A DNA stretch of 64,000 bases from Symbiodinium sp. CCMP2592 (GCA_905221615.1 CAJNDT010000125.1:186001-250000); one strand, 5' to 3'; positions 1-11,362 are shown, counted from the first letter of the stretch. The notes: a model not told the origin generated them from the sequence alone. A program made the numbers and translations.

Positions 1-225
1 GTGCGACGCACGCGCCACTACAAAACACAAAAATCTCCTGCCACTGCGTTGCCGCGTCTTCCCCTCTCGCTCTCTCAAGTTTTCAAGCTGGCATCTCTCC
101 GGTCGAAACTCACAGGTTCACAGTTCGGGTTTTGAGGTTGAGGGCTGAAGCCCAGAGAGCATCCGCGCTCTGTGCCGCTCTGGGTGAAGGGTTTCGGCGC
201 TCACACTCGCACAATCCAGGCGAGG

Positions 226-316
226 CGGTACCTTATTTTGGGGTCCTTATTATAAGGATCCTATTATTTAGGGTACTATATTAGGGTCCCCTATTTTCGG
301 AAACTCCCATATGGTT
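226..316 (+). repeat. Dispersed repeat, copy 1 (GGTACCTTATTTTGGGGTCC)
   Basis: The segment starting GGTACCTTATTTTGGGGTCC and containing the palindrome-like TTATAAGGATCC recurs in inverted orientation at 34212-34320, next to the lectin gene, with most positions matching over about 90 bases. Both copies end with a CCCATATGG-type motif. It is noncoding and looks like a short interspersed repeat. Confidence 0.6.
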
Positions 317-481
317 CGGGTGCGAGGTTTGGGGTTACATGCTGACATCCTCAGCCCCAGCTGTGTCCAGAGCTTTCCCTGAGGCTCCAAAGCGAGCCCG
401 AGCCCGGCACGGCCGTTGATGGGCGGACTGCTGAGTGTGGGGACGTTTTTCCCGCCTGATCGGGGCTTCAAACAAGGTTTA

Positions 482-520
482 GGGGGTTTAGGGTTTAGGG
501 TTTAGGGTTTAGGGTTTAGG
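482..520 (+). repeat. Interstitial TTTAGGG telomere-type run
   Basis: Four to five consecutive TTTAGGG units. TTTAGGG is the telomere repeat type of dinoflagellates and plants. Similar short runs occur at 2610-2625, 2798-2811, 17816-17915 (degenerate, reverse strand), 42607-42637, 53043-53056, 53455-53520 and 53690-53720, so this is an interstitial family and not a chromosome end. Confidence 0.8.
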
Positions 521-2241
521 AAGGGGCTTCAAACAAGGCTACTTTTTTTTGAACCCAGGCTCTGTTCCATCATCAGCTGGGAATCGGCAGCTAACAAGGG
601 GCTACTAATGACTGGAACATGGTCTCGGGGCATACTCTTGCTGTTTATGATGATCGGGATACCACCTCTGATTGCTCGGACCTCTATACTCTATACGACA
701 CTTCCAGCCGGGCTCTGGCCCTTACGGTGACACCCCAGGCCTCCAGGCTTGCTAACTCTGAAAATCCGAAGACTGAAGACCTGAAGCCCTGAAGCTCCCC
801 GCAGAAAAGCCTCAACTGCTGCAACCCGGCAGCCCTCACGTGAAACCCGCGCGCCACAACGCCCGAAACCGGTCCTGCACCCTTGTATTCAGCCAACCTG
901 GACCCTTTCTCAAATTTCTGCCCGGAACCCTTGAAACCCTGAGCCAGGCCCCCCCCCCCCCCAAAAAAAAAAAAGGCACCTCGCGGCTGCTGCTGGACCT
1001 GGACTTTCCAAGTTCCAGACTTCATCATCGGAGAGCTCAAGTTGTAGAAGGGATGAATTTGTCTAGGGGCTCGCAATAATAACAACCGCAATGGCATGAT
1101 TGTGCCGATGGTGAACACCGGAACTGCAGCTTGCGCACCGCCCATTCTAAACGCCAAAAATCCTCCGAAAACCCTGGGACACGTCGCGGCCTCTGAATCT
1201 GTTCTTTGAATCGATACTGACATGCTTCCGGCGACAGGACAAAAAGCGCATGAACTGAATAAACAAGAAGAAGCAACGCATGATAGACCCCGAGACTCCT
1301 GAAGTCTCAATCCTTTTTAGCGCCCGCGAAACCAGTGTAGTACCAGTGCAAATGCGAAGCCCCAAAAACCCAAAGCCGACAATGAAACAACAAGCCCGAA
1401 CCCCTGAAGGCCTAAGCCCACTGATGCTTGACACACATTGCAAACCATGCAAACCGCGACACCCTGATGAACATGCCGCGGACCCTGAACCGAAACTGCC
1501 CAAAACCCCACTGTAACACTCCTAGGGGCCCAGATAGACCCACGTAACTCCAATCAAGCCCACCATCCCGGACACACCGTAGCCCTAATCCCAAGACCCT
1601 GCACCATGACCTTGTAAATCCAGCTTCCCCTGCAAAAAAAAATTGCATGCAGGCCCATAAACACCGAACAATCCCGTTTTGCCACTGGCTTTTTCAAGTC
1701 TAGCCATCTACGACCTGCAATCATCCTGACCGAGGCCGAACAATCCCTGAACCCCCAACCCCATACGTGAAACCACCCTCACCCGAAGAGCCCAACGAAA
1801 CCCCTCGGGACCCCAAGCCGTCCGCAGGCTCATGCCCAATGGGTCATTATCCCCCGGCTCGTCCTTTTTGAGGCTTTCCGGTTGATAGGAACTCAGGGTC
1901 AAGGAGAATGGCTTCAGGGAGTTCGGATTAAGTCGTCGAAGGGCTTCAGGTTTGAAGTTCAGAATTTGGGGTAGAGGTCTTGTCATTCAGGAATTGTTGT
2001 CTGGAGCTTGGTATTCCGGGCTCCTGCTCCTGACTTCTGCTTGCGGTGAACAGCAAGTGTAACTGGAAGTGTATGGGTCCGGAAGGTTTAGAAGCCTTCT
2101 GCCTCTTAAGGCCTCCGGAACTCCACATGCAAAACAAAAGAAACAACAGAGCATTGAAATACGGCATCATCTTCCCCCCTAGTCCAGGCTCCGAAGCTGT
2201 GGGGCTGCAGTGGTGGGGAGAGAGGCTTCAGTACACTTGGT

Positions 2242-2318
2242 ACACTTCTCGATTTGTGTGTGTCATCCTTGCGAAGGGGCCATGCTAATCTTCTCTGTGT
2301 CGTTCCAATTTTATCGGA
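2242..2318 (-). ncRNA. U6 snRNA-like sequence, probably a truncated pseudogene
   Basis: Read on the minus strand, the segment gives AAAATTGGAACGACACAGAG, then AAGATTAGCATGGCCCCT and GCAAGGATGACAC in the order and spacing of the U6 spliceosomal RNA core (the ACAGAG box and the AGC of the catalytic region are present). The 5' stem-loop is not recognisable upstream, and no T-run follows the 3' end, so a functional Pol III gene is unlikely. A retro-pseudogene, or a U6-derived part of a SINE, fits better. A more decayed relic of the same core lies at 30660-30710. Confidence 0.75.
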
Positions 2319-2609
2319 GATTTCAGGGTTTTCTTTTGGGCTGACTGTGTTTATGACAAGAATGTTAAGGTTCAGGCTTCCCAGAGACTCCAATATCCCT
2401 TAATTAAGGATTATACTTTAAATCACATCAGGGATCCTACTATAGTTTCGAATATATTCCTTAATTAAGGGATATAGAATCCCCCAAAGATCCAGGAACC
2501 CTAGGTATTCCTCAATTGAGTCTCTGGGTTCTAGGGTTTCGGCTCTCGGTTTGGGGCTTGGCGCTTGCGGCTGGGAATTGCGGATCTTGGGGACTTGCCC
2601 TATGGCATA

Positions 2610-2690
2610 GGGTTTAGGGTTTCGACGCTCACACTCGCACGAGGCAGGTAAGGCTCCACATAGTCCACAGTATCTCCACTACTCTAGCTC
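2610..2690 (+). repeat. Dispersed repeat with CGCTCACACTCGCAC core
   Basis: A TTTAGGG unit is followed by TTTCGACGCTCACACTCGCA and then AGGCTCCACATAGTCCACA. Nearly the same string occurs at 27240-27315, and shorter relatives at 190-225 and 42630-42675, all on the plus strand and all close to TTTAGGG or a similar motif. It codes for nothing I recognise. Confidence 0.7.
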
Positions 2691-3109
2691 GCAGCCAGCT
2701 TCCAGTACTCCAACCAAACAGATGGTTTAGGGGATTATGGGAAACTCTCGTTGGAAGAACAAGTGCCAGAGCTTGGTCAGTTTGCCAAAGTCAGGGTTTA
2801 GGGTTTAGGGAAATGCTCTTTCTCTGCGTCGTCCAGCAGGCTTCTTATCGTTCACTCCTGCACGCGTGGCACAGATAAAGCGGAGCCAAGGACGCTGCAC
2901 AGGAGCAGCAAGAGAGTTGAGTCTTCTCCGGCACGGAGGGAAATCTACCCTTCCTGACGCTTGTGAATCTAGACCTTTTGTATTCCTGTTTGTATCATTG
3001 CCTCTATTCGTGATGCATGTATGTACATATGTATCTGTTAAATGATTGTACAATATATGTATATACATGTTTTGAATACAAAAAACACATTGCGTCTGTG
3101 TGTGCGTAC

Positions 3110-3290
3110 GTATGTGTGCACGCACGCAGGCATGACTGCATAAATGGTGCAGCGCTGCTAGGCCCCCCCTCCCCCCCCCACCCCATGGTATACCCCCCTC
3201 CCCCCCTGTGGTTCCCTGTGGTGTGGGTTCCCCCCCTGCCCCTTGGTTGCGGTCGGCTGCGCCCCCGTCTATGACCGTAGGATGTGATAC
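3110..3290 (+). repeat. C-run repeat, inverted partner at 14560-14870
   Basis: A GTGTGCACGCACGCA-type stretch, then CATAAATGGTGC, then long C-runs around CCATGGTATACC, then CCCTGTGGTTCCC. The reverse complement of 14560-14870 has the same order: an alternating purine-pyrimidine stretch, TTTATGGTGCC, C-runs around CCATGGTATG, then GTGGTTCC. The two copies are noncoding and in opposite orientation. Confidence 0.5.
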
Positions 3291-4923
3291 AGGTCTATTG
3301 AACTCCGACCTGCCCTGAGCTCCAAAGCCAATGATGGTGATGAATATGATGGTGATGATGATGACGAAGATGGTGGTCATTATCCTCATCCGCACTCTCC
3401 TCCGGTCCCTTGCTCAAAAGTTGGAAATCTAACAACCCATGCCCTGAAGCATCCAGGAACCCCTGACTGCCTTCCTCTGTTTCTTGCCAATCTATACAGG
3501 GAAACTTGTGTGCGCAACGATGCTGCGTGTGCTTCTGTGCTACATACCGTATCTGTGTGGCAGCCCGTACCCCCCCTACCTCTCCCTTCCTGCCTTATTC
3601 ACTATGAATGGGGTCTTCACAAAGAAACCAATACAAAGAAAAACACAGAGAATCCTTGATGATTTATGTGATCTAGAGCGATATTGATAACCTATTGCTC
3701 CCGCAACGCTGCGCGATCTCGTTGTTCCAGCTTCTGGATGCAAGCTGTGAGCCCGCTAGAATCGCGCGCATTCTTATCTACCCCAGCTTCCAGCCGTAGG
3801 TCATGGCATAATCTTCACGAAGCCCAAGCACCGTTTTCCAGTACTTAAAACCCAAATATCACGAGATTCGCAGGGGTTGAGAACCCAAAGCCCAACCACC
3901 ACGATGTTTGCAAAATTGTTGGAACCCCGGAACCATGAACCTCACTTCCCAGCAAAATCCAATACTACGATCATACCGCAGCATACAGCGACTCGAGTTC
4001 ATAACGGCCGGGAACCAACTGCGCGCAACCTCGGTCATAAACTCCCAGCGTGCTATGCGGGCCAGCGTCACCCACAAGATCCGTACCAGAAATGTGAAAT
4101 CCCAGCCTAATTACCACAACCACTGGCGAGATGTCAACTGGAAGTGTCAAGAACGCCCTCTAGGCAGTATGGGGTAGCTTTGATACGGATAGTATCGGAT
4201 AGGCATGTTGCATCCGGACTGGCCATGTTGCGAGCCTTTGTCGCGGCACGACCCCCTTGGCCTCTGATAAGGCCAGTGCTTATGGCCTGCTGCTATATTG
4301 ATGGAAACCGTCCTTCCTCAAATCGCAAATTCACCCTGGAATTCCAAGCAAATAACTGGAAGACCATGCTACCTTTCCTCAAACCTACAAGCTGGCTGAC
4401 ACATTCACCTGAAGATCTGCAGTGCTTGCCTTCGCAGGCTTCTTGCTCGCTGTCTGCTTTCGAGACATAACCTCCCAAAGGAAGTCAATTGCGTATGCGT
4501 GCAGAGCAGCAGCAAGCCAAAGTCTATGGACATGCTAATAAGCTACAGATATGTGCGCTTGTGGCTTTTTCATTCATTCAGTTCGCAGCATCCGGTGCAT
4601 GGACGCTTGGCGACCGCAACTCGGGAAACAGGCATCAGACTTTGATACCCGGCTTGAGGCTGTACTATGTACATTTCCGATAGTTACAGAAAACGTGTGG
4701 ATACCCCGCCGCGTACGGCCAAGCAGATATCCAAAAGCTTAAAAGACTATTGCCTTCGTCACGAGTGACTAAGCAAGGCATTAGCAGTGATCACTCAACA
4801 AACGTAAAGCTGTAGAAAAGTTCGGCGCATGCATACAGGAGAAAGATTGTCGGCACAATGAGAATGTAGACTAAAGTCAACTCGATCACTGTGCTATGAT
4901 CCACTGTCGCTTCCCTGGCAGAT

Positions 4924-5760
4924 TCATGAATCACGGCATAGGCCAAACAGATAGCAGTTGGATATGGCATGCTGCATCTCTGCACTGCTGCATAAACGAA
5001 CTTCTCTGCCATCATCCGTAAGCATTGTCATCCATGTGGTATCGCCATTGGGAAGCTGCCGAAAGCCACTCAGAATGGAGCGGTAGTGACCTGCCCATGG
5101 GTGCATACCAGTATGCACCAGCACTGTGACAAGTCTGTATCGTTGCCATTGCACATGAAGGCCTTGGGCACGTTCAAAAATTGGCAGATCGATAGGCGCT
5201 CCAACCTCAAATGGAAATGGCATGAGATCTTTACGAGCTGGTCGTCTGGGATCTTTCTGAGCCCATCGCTTAAGTTGAAAGAAGAGCATCCTAGGGGCCT
5301 GGCAAAAAGCATAAGGAAAAGGTGGTTGCACATGCCAGTCGACGATGCTTGCCTGCAATCCTCGCGAATTCAGCTCCAGAGTGATTGGCTGCAGGGGATG
5401 ACCTGAATCAGCAACACAAACTGCCGGGCCAAATTGGTATCTGGATTGCCAAAGGCCTGCATAGGCTGATGGTCGAGCATATTCAAGCATAAAGCCCAAA
5501 AACTCCACAGCGTCCTGTTGTCGATCAAAGCGAGTGTGTAAAAAGGTCTGAAACTGTTGCAAGAGTGTGAGCCAGAATGGTATATCTTGCAAACAAGCAT
5601 TGCCAACCTGACGTAGGCGCTCCAGTGGATGTCGAAGTTGCCCATATGTATCAGCCTGTTCAAGTTGTCGCTCATGTACCATGCCATGCCAAAGGAACAT
5701 GTTAATGGTAGCATTTGCATAACAGAGATTGTGAGGATTGCGAAGGCGAAGTCTAAGCAT
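4924..5760 (-). CDS. Ubiquitin-specific protease (C19-type) ORF of the retrotransposon
   Basis: This predicted cysteine protease would remove ubiquitin from proteins. From the ATG at 5760 it has 278 residues, short for a USP but with every family box in order: the Cys box NPHNLCYANATINMF (nucleophile Cys13), the QQDAVEFL box (81-88), FQLKRW (161-166, the usual position of LKRF), the His box HTGMHPWAGHY (His225), an acidic TDDGREV segment (248-254) that could supply the third catalytic residue, and a closing YLFGLCR strand (270-276). The classical zinc-finger Cys pairs of larger USPs are not seen. It starts 32 bases after the stop of the preceding retrotransposon ORF and is in the same orientation. 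The function as a deubiquitinase is inferred from the boxes; whether it is made as a separate protein is unknown. Confidence 0.8.
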   Translation of the reverse strand: MLRLRLRNPHNLCYANATINMFLWHGMVHERQLEQADTYGQLRHPLERLRQVGNACLQDIPFWLTLLQQFQTFLHTRFDRQQDAVEFLGFMLEYARPSAYAGLWQSRYQFGPAVCVADSGHPLQPITLELNSRGLQASIVDWHVQPPFPYAFCQAPRMLFFQLKRWAQKDPRRPARKDLMPFPFEVGAPIDLPIFERAQGLHVQWQRYRLVTVLVHTGMHPWAGHYRSILSGFRQLPNGDTTWMTMLTDDGREVRLCSSAEMQHAISNCYLFGLCRDS

Positions 5761-5792
5761 GGGCCTCGAGCATCCCTGTTGCAAGCTCCACT

Positions 5793-7061
5793 CTAGGAGG
5801 TGGTGTCCTCCTTCTGTTCCGTCTGGTCCCCCTCTTTCGCGATCGGCACGGCTGGGTGCTTCGGTGGCATTTCGCGTGCCGGGCTGGGGCGATTCGATGG
5901 GGGCTTTCTGTAGTTCCGTCCGCGGCCCATTGGATGCTCCGTGGGCGGTGGGAATTGCTCGGCAAGCACCCGGGCTAGCGGCTGACGTTCCATCCTGGCT
6001 GGGCGGACTCGGAATTTCAACAGTTGGCTGCTGGCGTTGAAGCATAGCGAGCACAGAGCGCGGTGGCAGAGTAGGGACTTTGGGTCCCGCATCCCGATCG
6101 TCACCAGGAACGTGACCGGGGACTGGTGCTGCTCCACAAGCCGTCGCGTTGCATGGAAGCGAAGAAGGGCTCCCGGGGCTGTGATGGACGACTCCAAGGT
6201 AGCCAGAGCTGTCATCAGCTCCTTGTGATCCAGAGCCGGGGTTTGCGACTCTTCCAGCATCTGGCGTTCCTGATTCCATCGTAGATATGGTCACTCCATG
6301 CCCTGCCCGGCATCCTTCTGGCGAAGAAGCTTTAGCTTGGCCAGTTGCTCCAAGTCCTCCGGCTGCTCGAGGTTGGTGGTGATTTGCTTCGTCCATTGGC
6401 GAAGCAGGCCCAGGAACAGAACAAGCCTGAGAGAGGAGTCCACCTCCCCTTTCTCCTTCTTCTCCTTCCAGAGGACCGCCATCTTGAACATGAGGCCCAG
6501 CATGTTCACCATGTTGGAGTCTGCCTCGATCGTGGGCGGCTCGAAAGTAAAAAGAAAGTCGCGCTCTGTGCGAGCTTGTGAGAGCTCGTCTTCGTGCCGC
6601 AGGGCCATCCTCGCCAGGAGCCTCACATGCTCCTGGAGAGCTTCCACCATTTGGCGTAACTCCTTCACCTCGCTGTGGTGGTACCATTCGTCGTCCCACT
6701 CCTGTTGCTTCCAGCCCTGTCCTTGCCGGCGCTGCAGCTGCTGGTCCTTCCATCCCCTGGGGTTTTGCCAGGAGCTTGCTGGTGGGCTGGGGTTGTTCTG
6801 CTTGTCGTCTGCCGGTCCCTTGGTAGGTGACTGCCCTTGGCCCTGCCCCTTCCCCGCTGGCTTGGAAAACTTGGTGGGTCGGATCTGTTGATCCTCCGTT
6901 CTCTTCCCCAGAGTTGGGGCTGCAGGCATATCCACATCCTCCCGTGGACGGGGCTGCATTGTCGCCATAGCCTCGCCCAAGATGTCCCGCACTTCCTCCG
7001 CCGCTAGCTGTCCCCTGGTCATGGGGTCCTGTGGTCCAAAGGTCTCCTCCTGGTGGGCCAT
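5793..7061 (-). CDS. Coiled-coil accessory ORF3 of element 1, interrupted by one TGA
   Basis: In a different frame from the long open frame, an ATG at 7061 (context CCATAATGG) opens a convincing protein: an acidic N-terminus, a Gln/Gly/Lys-rich linker, then helices such as EVKELRQMVEALQEHVRLLA and a Leu-rich C-terminal half. A TGA at 6293-6291 stops it after QKDAGQGME. Directly after the TGA the same frame continues for 166 more codons with protein-like sequence (ALATLESSI, VTFLVTIG, then a basic Pro-rich tail) to a TAG at 5793. A TGG-to-TGA nonsense change or stop readthrough would explain this. No known domain is recognised. The frame of the upstream RT ORF reads Gly/Ser/Pro-rich low complexity over the same bases, which supports this frame as the real one. 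Confidence 0.6.
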
Positions 7062-10000
7062 TATGGGTTGATTCAGACCTGAGCTGTCGCAGGGCACGCC
7101 AGTAGTGTAACATAAGGCAGAGCTGATGCAGGATACGACATCTGTGTCGCCCACGGGGTGTCGCTCCACAGGCTTTGCAGGGCCGAGCGTGTCCTTCTGC
7201 GAGGGTCAAACTGTGAGCCATAGCATCGTCCCAGTACAGCATCAAATCTGGATGTATAGCTCGCACATGTAAAATCATGGAACTTGGTGCACGTGCTACC
7301 CATTGACCGCAAAGCACGCAATGATGCCGAAGAGTGTCTTTCATCGCACTGATGTTGAGAACGTCCTTCCACTGGTTAGTGGAAAGCAAGGCTTGCACTT
7401 CAGGTAGCTCAAAAGGAGCCAGGAGCGCGTTTTCTGTTGCACCTTCAGCAGTGAGCCCCGCAGCGAACTGCAAAGCAGGCTCGGGTTGGGGCCCCGCAGC
7501 GGACTGCAAAGCAGGCCTTTCACCCTTTGCGTCAGAATGCAACACAACACAGCTGGTAAGTATATGTACACGAAATTGATGCCAGGTAGAGAGCTTTGTG
7601 TTACAATGTCGACAAATAGGCATATTGTTGGTGCAATGGTCTTGTATGCGAAGTCCATGCAATCTTTTGGCGGGTCCAGCTGAGACTACCTGAAGTCTCC
7701 ATCCATGAGTCTTGGTGTGATGAGAGCGCATCCCTGGCAGCGTGTCAAAGTATTGTCCACAAGTAGGGCAGGCAAAGACTTGGGTAGCCGTGACTTCCTG
7801 AAGACCATGTCTCAAAGCTGCGAGGTGTTGCTTGAGTTCTTCTATTCGCTGTTGAAACTGTGCTACCGCCAGATCTTGGAGTTTGGTTAGGGTGCGAGTT
7901 CGATGTTTCAAGAGCTTCAGCAGGTAGTCTCCGGGTTGCATCAAGCCAAGTCGTTTGTACAGGGCCTCCGTAGGTTCCCGTGTGATATGCACCGGGCTAC
8001 GTGAAATAGCTCGAACGTGTTTGACCTCAAAGGTATGTAGTCTTCTCAGCCCAGCGGCGGTGAGGCCAACCGGCATGAGACCATATAAGGCCGCCGTTCG
8101 GACACACAGTGTGTAAAGCTGGAGGCGCTTACGAACAGAAAGATATCTACGAGCATGTAGAATTTTAATGAGCCGGCCTCTGGTATTACGAGCCACATCC
8201 AGTCTGTAATTCAGGGTGGTGTCCTCGAAACCGCCATAGGAGATACTGACACCAAGATAGGTCAGGCTATCCTTGATAGGTATGATCAATTGTTGATGCG
8301 GGGGGCCAAGCACAAGCCGTCGGGCATCTGGAGGTCCATGTACATGGGGTGCAAGAGTAGATTTGCCTAGCAGGCCTTTGACACCCAGGATGATACCAGA
8401 CTTCTGTGGATTCACCTGCATTCCAAATCGTTGATATACAGAAAAGATAACAGGTATGGCCTGCAGAGCTGAGCGAAGGTCTCCCAATGAATTCACTAGC
8501 CAGCTGGCATGTGTGTCATCAGCGTACAGTGTCAGATGTTGCGATACCCAGGTGTGGGACAATTCTTGACCTAGATGATCAGCTACATAGGCTGAGTACA
8601 CTACCCACAGCAAAGGAGCTAGTGTGCATCCTTGGCGTACTCCACGTCGCATGTTGATGTGACTGTGACGTCCACGATGATTAATGCTGTACTTGCAAAC
8701 TTCATGCAGGTCTATAATTGTCCGTGCCAATGTTTCGCTGGCGCCTGCCCAAATCAATGCCTGATATAGCCGTTCACGAGGTACTCGATCAAAAGCGGTT
8801 GAAAGATCGATTGCAAGTTGTATACCGCCAATGGCCACTTTCTGTTTGATTTGGGCCCGACGTGTATGCACAGTGGCCTGCTGCCCTTCATGCATAGAGC
8901 GGACTTGTCTGCAGTGGGCCGTCACTCGCGAAATAGCAGTGTCTGTGCTTTTACCAGGTACATATGCAAACAGAGGCAAAGCGGCTATGGTGGAGCTGAC
9001 TTCTTGTAAAAGTAATTGCTTCAGTACCTTAGCATAGGCCTTTGCGCCAGTATCTTGTAGTCCTAGAGGTCGGAGGTTTTCGGGTCGTTTCCCCGATTTG
9101 TGTGGCTTGGGGATGAGTGCCAGAGTACAGTCGGCCCACAAAGACGGCGTCTCAGCCCCATTCAGACAGGTCTCGGCCTGAGGAGCAGCAATCGTGGAGA
9201 TCATGTCCGAGCATGCACGTACCGCACTGGTAGGAGCGCTGCCCGGAGGTACTGCCTTGCCCATCTTGAGCGAGTCGAGGGCTTGCTGAAACATAAGCGG
9301 GCTGACCTCGTAGTGTGCTGAAGGTCGAGCTGCAGACAGTGTGCATCCAGTCTGTCGAGACAGAAACAGAGTCTCAAAATGTTCAACAATGGCCTGCTGC
9401 TCCTGTTGATAGGTGAGCATTTCGCCCTGTTTACCATGTATACGGACCTGGGCATGTCGGGTTTTGGGTGCCATTTGCCGAATAATGCGATGCAATAGGC
9501 CATGATCACCCCGCGCAACTGCAGTCTGGGCCTGTTCCAGGTAGTTCTCGAGGACGGCTTTGCGAGCTTCTCGGCCCCTTTTGCGAAGGGCCTTATAGGC
9601 TTTCTGAAATTCCTGGTGTCGTCGCCATGCTTGAAAGCATGCTCGAAAGGAGCCTGGTGGGTGGCCAGCCGATCTTTGCATTCGCCTCCGTGCTCTCCAC
9701 ATGTCCGCTACCGATGTTTGCACCTCCAACGTCTGCCAAGCCCGGAGCTGTGGTTGAGGAGGAGCTCGCGGAAAAAGCCTGCAAACCAGATCGAGTAGAA
9801 TATCGTTAATTTGTTGAAGGTCAGAGGTTTGTACCGCCGCAAGTTTGGACCTGAAAGCTTCTCGTAGGGCTTCATATTGCGGAGTGCGATCTCGGACGGC
9901 AGCCGTGAGAGCCAAGTTATCATAAGATCTTTTGGGCTGAGTGGACGGCCGTGGTGAGGCCCGTTGCCAGCCTGGATGTAGAGGGAGAGTGGCCTCAACC

Positions 10001-11328
10001 GGATGATGCTTGCCCCCTTGACGCCACGGACTGAGTGTGAAGCCTCGTTTGGGTAGAGCACGTCGAGCCACTGCATCTGCATGTCCCTGTCGGGTGATGA
10101 TAAAGTCAATGATGGACTGATGCCTAGGACCTGTAAAGGTAGGAAGCAGGCGACGTCGAGACCATGTGTTGAGTACAACCAGCTGGTTAGCTTCCAGGAT
10201 GGTGGTAAATTCTGCAGCATCCGAGTAGAGCTCAGCCCTGGACAATGAGCATCCGATGTGTCCCGCGACATAAATCGGGGTGCAGTTGAAGTCGCCCAGC
10301 AGAACCAGCATGTTTCGCCTGGCCAGTTGTTGTATAGTGGCATTTAGGCTGTCCCACAGACTGTGTCGTTTGGAGAGATTGTGTCCCGCTGAGTCTGGCT
10401 GATAAGCTTGTTGATAAAAGTTCACCACATCTATGTGATATTCGGGTCGTGCGAGGCGTACATGTAGCAAACGGCCTGGTTTGATCTCCTTGTGGTGAAT
10501 CTCCGCAGCACCCTGGAAGTCCTGTCGAACCAGCGTGGCTAGGCCCTGAAATCTAGAGGAAGGATCGACACTGGTTATGAAGGTCCAACCTGCCGAGGAC
10601 CAGTGTGAGGACTCTTTCCCCAGACCATGGTGGATTTCCTGCAGAGCTATGATATCATACGGTGCATTAGGAAGCCAGGCCATAAGGCAATCAAACGTTG
10701 TGGCGTCAAGACCACCAACATTCAGACTGAAAGTGCGAAGCCTGGAGCGCTGCCGCGTTGTAGGCGAGGACGTGGTCTTTGCAGAGGGCCTGGTGGGCTT
10801 TGGGTGTGGATCACTATGTTGGGGCGCACGAAGAGTTCGGCCTCGATAGACGGTTGTTCCATCCTGTGAGGAACGTGCTCGACGAAGCGCTCGGGCAAAA
10901 GCTCGTTTTCGAATTCGTTGCCTGCCTGAGCATGGCGCCGGAAAAGTAGTCGTGCAAGCGGTGCTCCCACCTAAAAGTTCACCCCGAAGGGCTCCAGAAA
11001 CCGGGCGGGAATCAGAATCAACCCTCGCATCTGTGCCGGCACATGCTGCTGGTATCCATGCTATCAACAGCAAAAGTAGAAGTGGTGTGCGTAAACATCG
11101 AATGCTTCCGGCACCCTGGGACTTGGGACCCAGGCGGCACTGCTTTGTAGGAGACGTGGGCGTAGTAGGAGAAGCTGCAGGTACTCTAAGAGTGCCACCG
11201 TACCGAATGTCCGAAAGGAGGTGGTAGAAGACCTGGCAAATGTAGTAGATGCACTGCATGTACCGGTAGAGGGCAGATATACAAATCAGCAGCGGCACCT
11301 GTTTTTCCCAGTTCCACCACGCATCCAT
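7062..11328 (-). CDS. Retrotransposon ORF2: endonuclease, reverse transcriptase, zinc fingers
   Basis: The enzyme nicks target DNA and copies the element RNA into the genome. ATG at 11328 lies 35 bases after the ORF1 stop. The N-terminus has two hydrophobic stretches (VPLLICISALY region and TPLLLLLLIAWIPAAC), which is odd for a nuclear enzyme. Then comes the APE-type endonuclease with FSLNVGGL, ALQEIHHG, LLGDFNCTP and SIIDFIITRQG; the usual SDH is replaced by KHHPV. The RT shows LAIDLSTAFDRVP (motif A), RRGVRQGCTLAPLL (motif B) and LTLYADDTHAS (motif C). The C-terminus carries C2H2/CCHC-type fingers (CPTCGQYF...HHTKTH, CRHC...HILTSC, CVLCGQW...HVRAIH, CKACG...HRC). No stop closes the frame near 7062; beyond it the believable protein switches to the ORF3 frame, so a frameshift, internal initiation or decay is possible. 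Confidence 0.9.
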
Positions 11329-11362
11329 GAGAAGCGAAGGCTTTGCACAGGAGGAGGTACAT

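Larger units (their letters stand above)
1..2241. other. Gene-poor repeat region
   Basis: I see no supportable gene. Open frames here are short, start mostly with non-ATG codons and overlap on both strands, as expected for GC-rich noncoding DNA. The stretch holds a dispersed repeat (190-225), a second dispersed repeat (226-316), a TTTAGGG run (about 482-520), and a C-run followed by an A-run at 950-974. Confidence 0.6.
2319..4923. other. Intergenic, repeats only
   Basis: No gene recognised. It holds two TTAATTAAGG palindromes (about 2397 and 2458), the CGCTCACACTCGCAC repeat (2610-2690), a short TTTAGGG run (2798-2811), a C-rich repeat (3110-3290) shared in inverted form with 14560-14870, and a GATGATGATG-type stretch at 3330-3375. 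Element 1 ends at about 4924. Confidence 0.5.

Noticed and set aside
482..520. A true telomere
   Set aside because: Only four to five TTTAGGG units, with unique sequence on both sides; many similar short runs occur through the window.
684..1310. 208-codon minus-strand ORF
   Set aside because: No ATG-supported start, no motif, and overlapping frames on both strands are equally long; typical of GC-rich noncoding DNA.
6298..6891. Plus-strand ORFs opposite the element 1 accessory ORFs
   Set aside because: Cys/Ser/Arg-rich antisense shadows of the coiled-coil ORF with no independent support.
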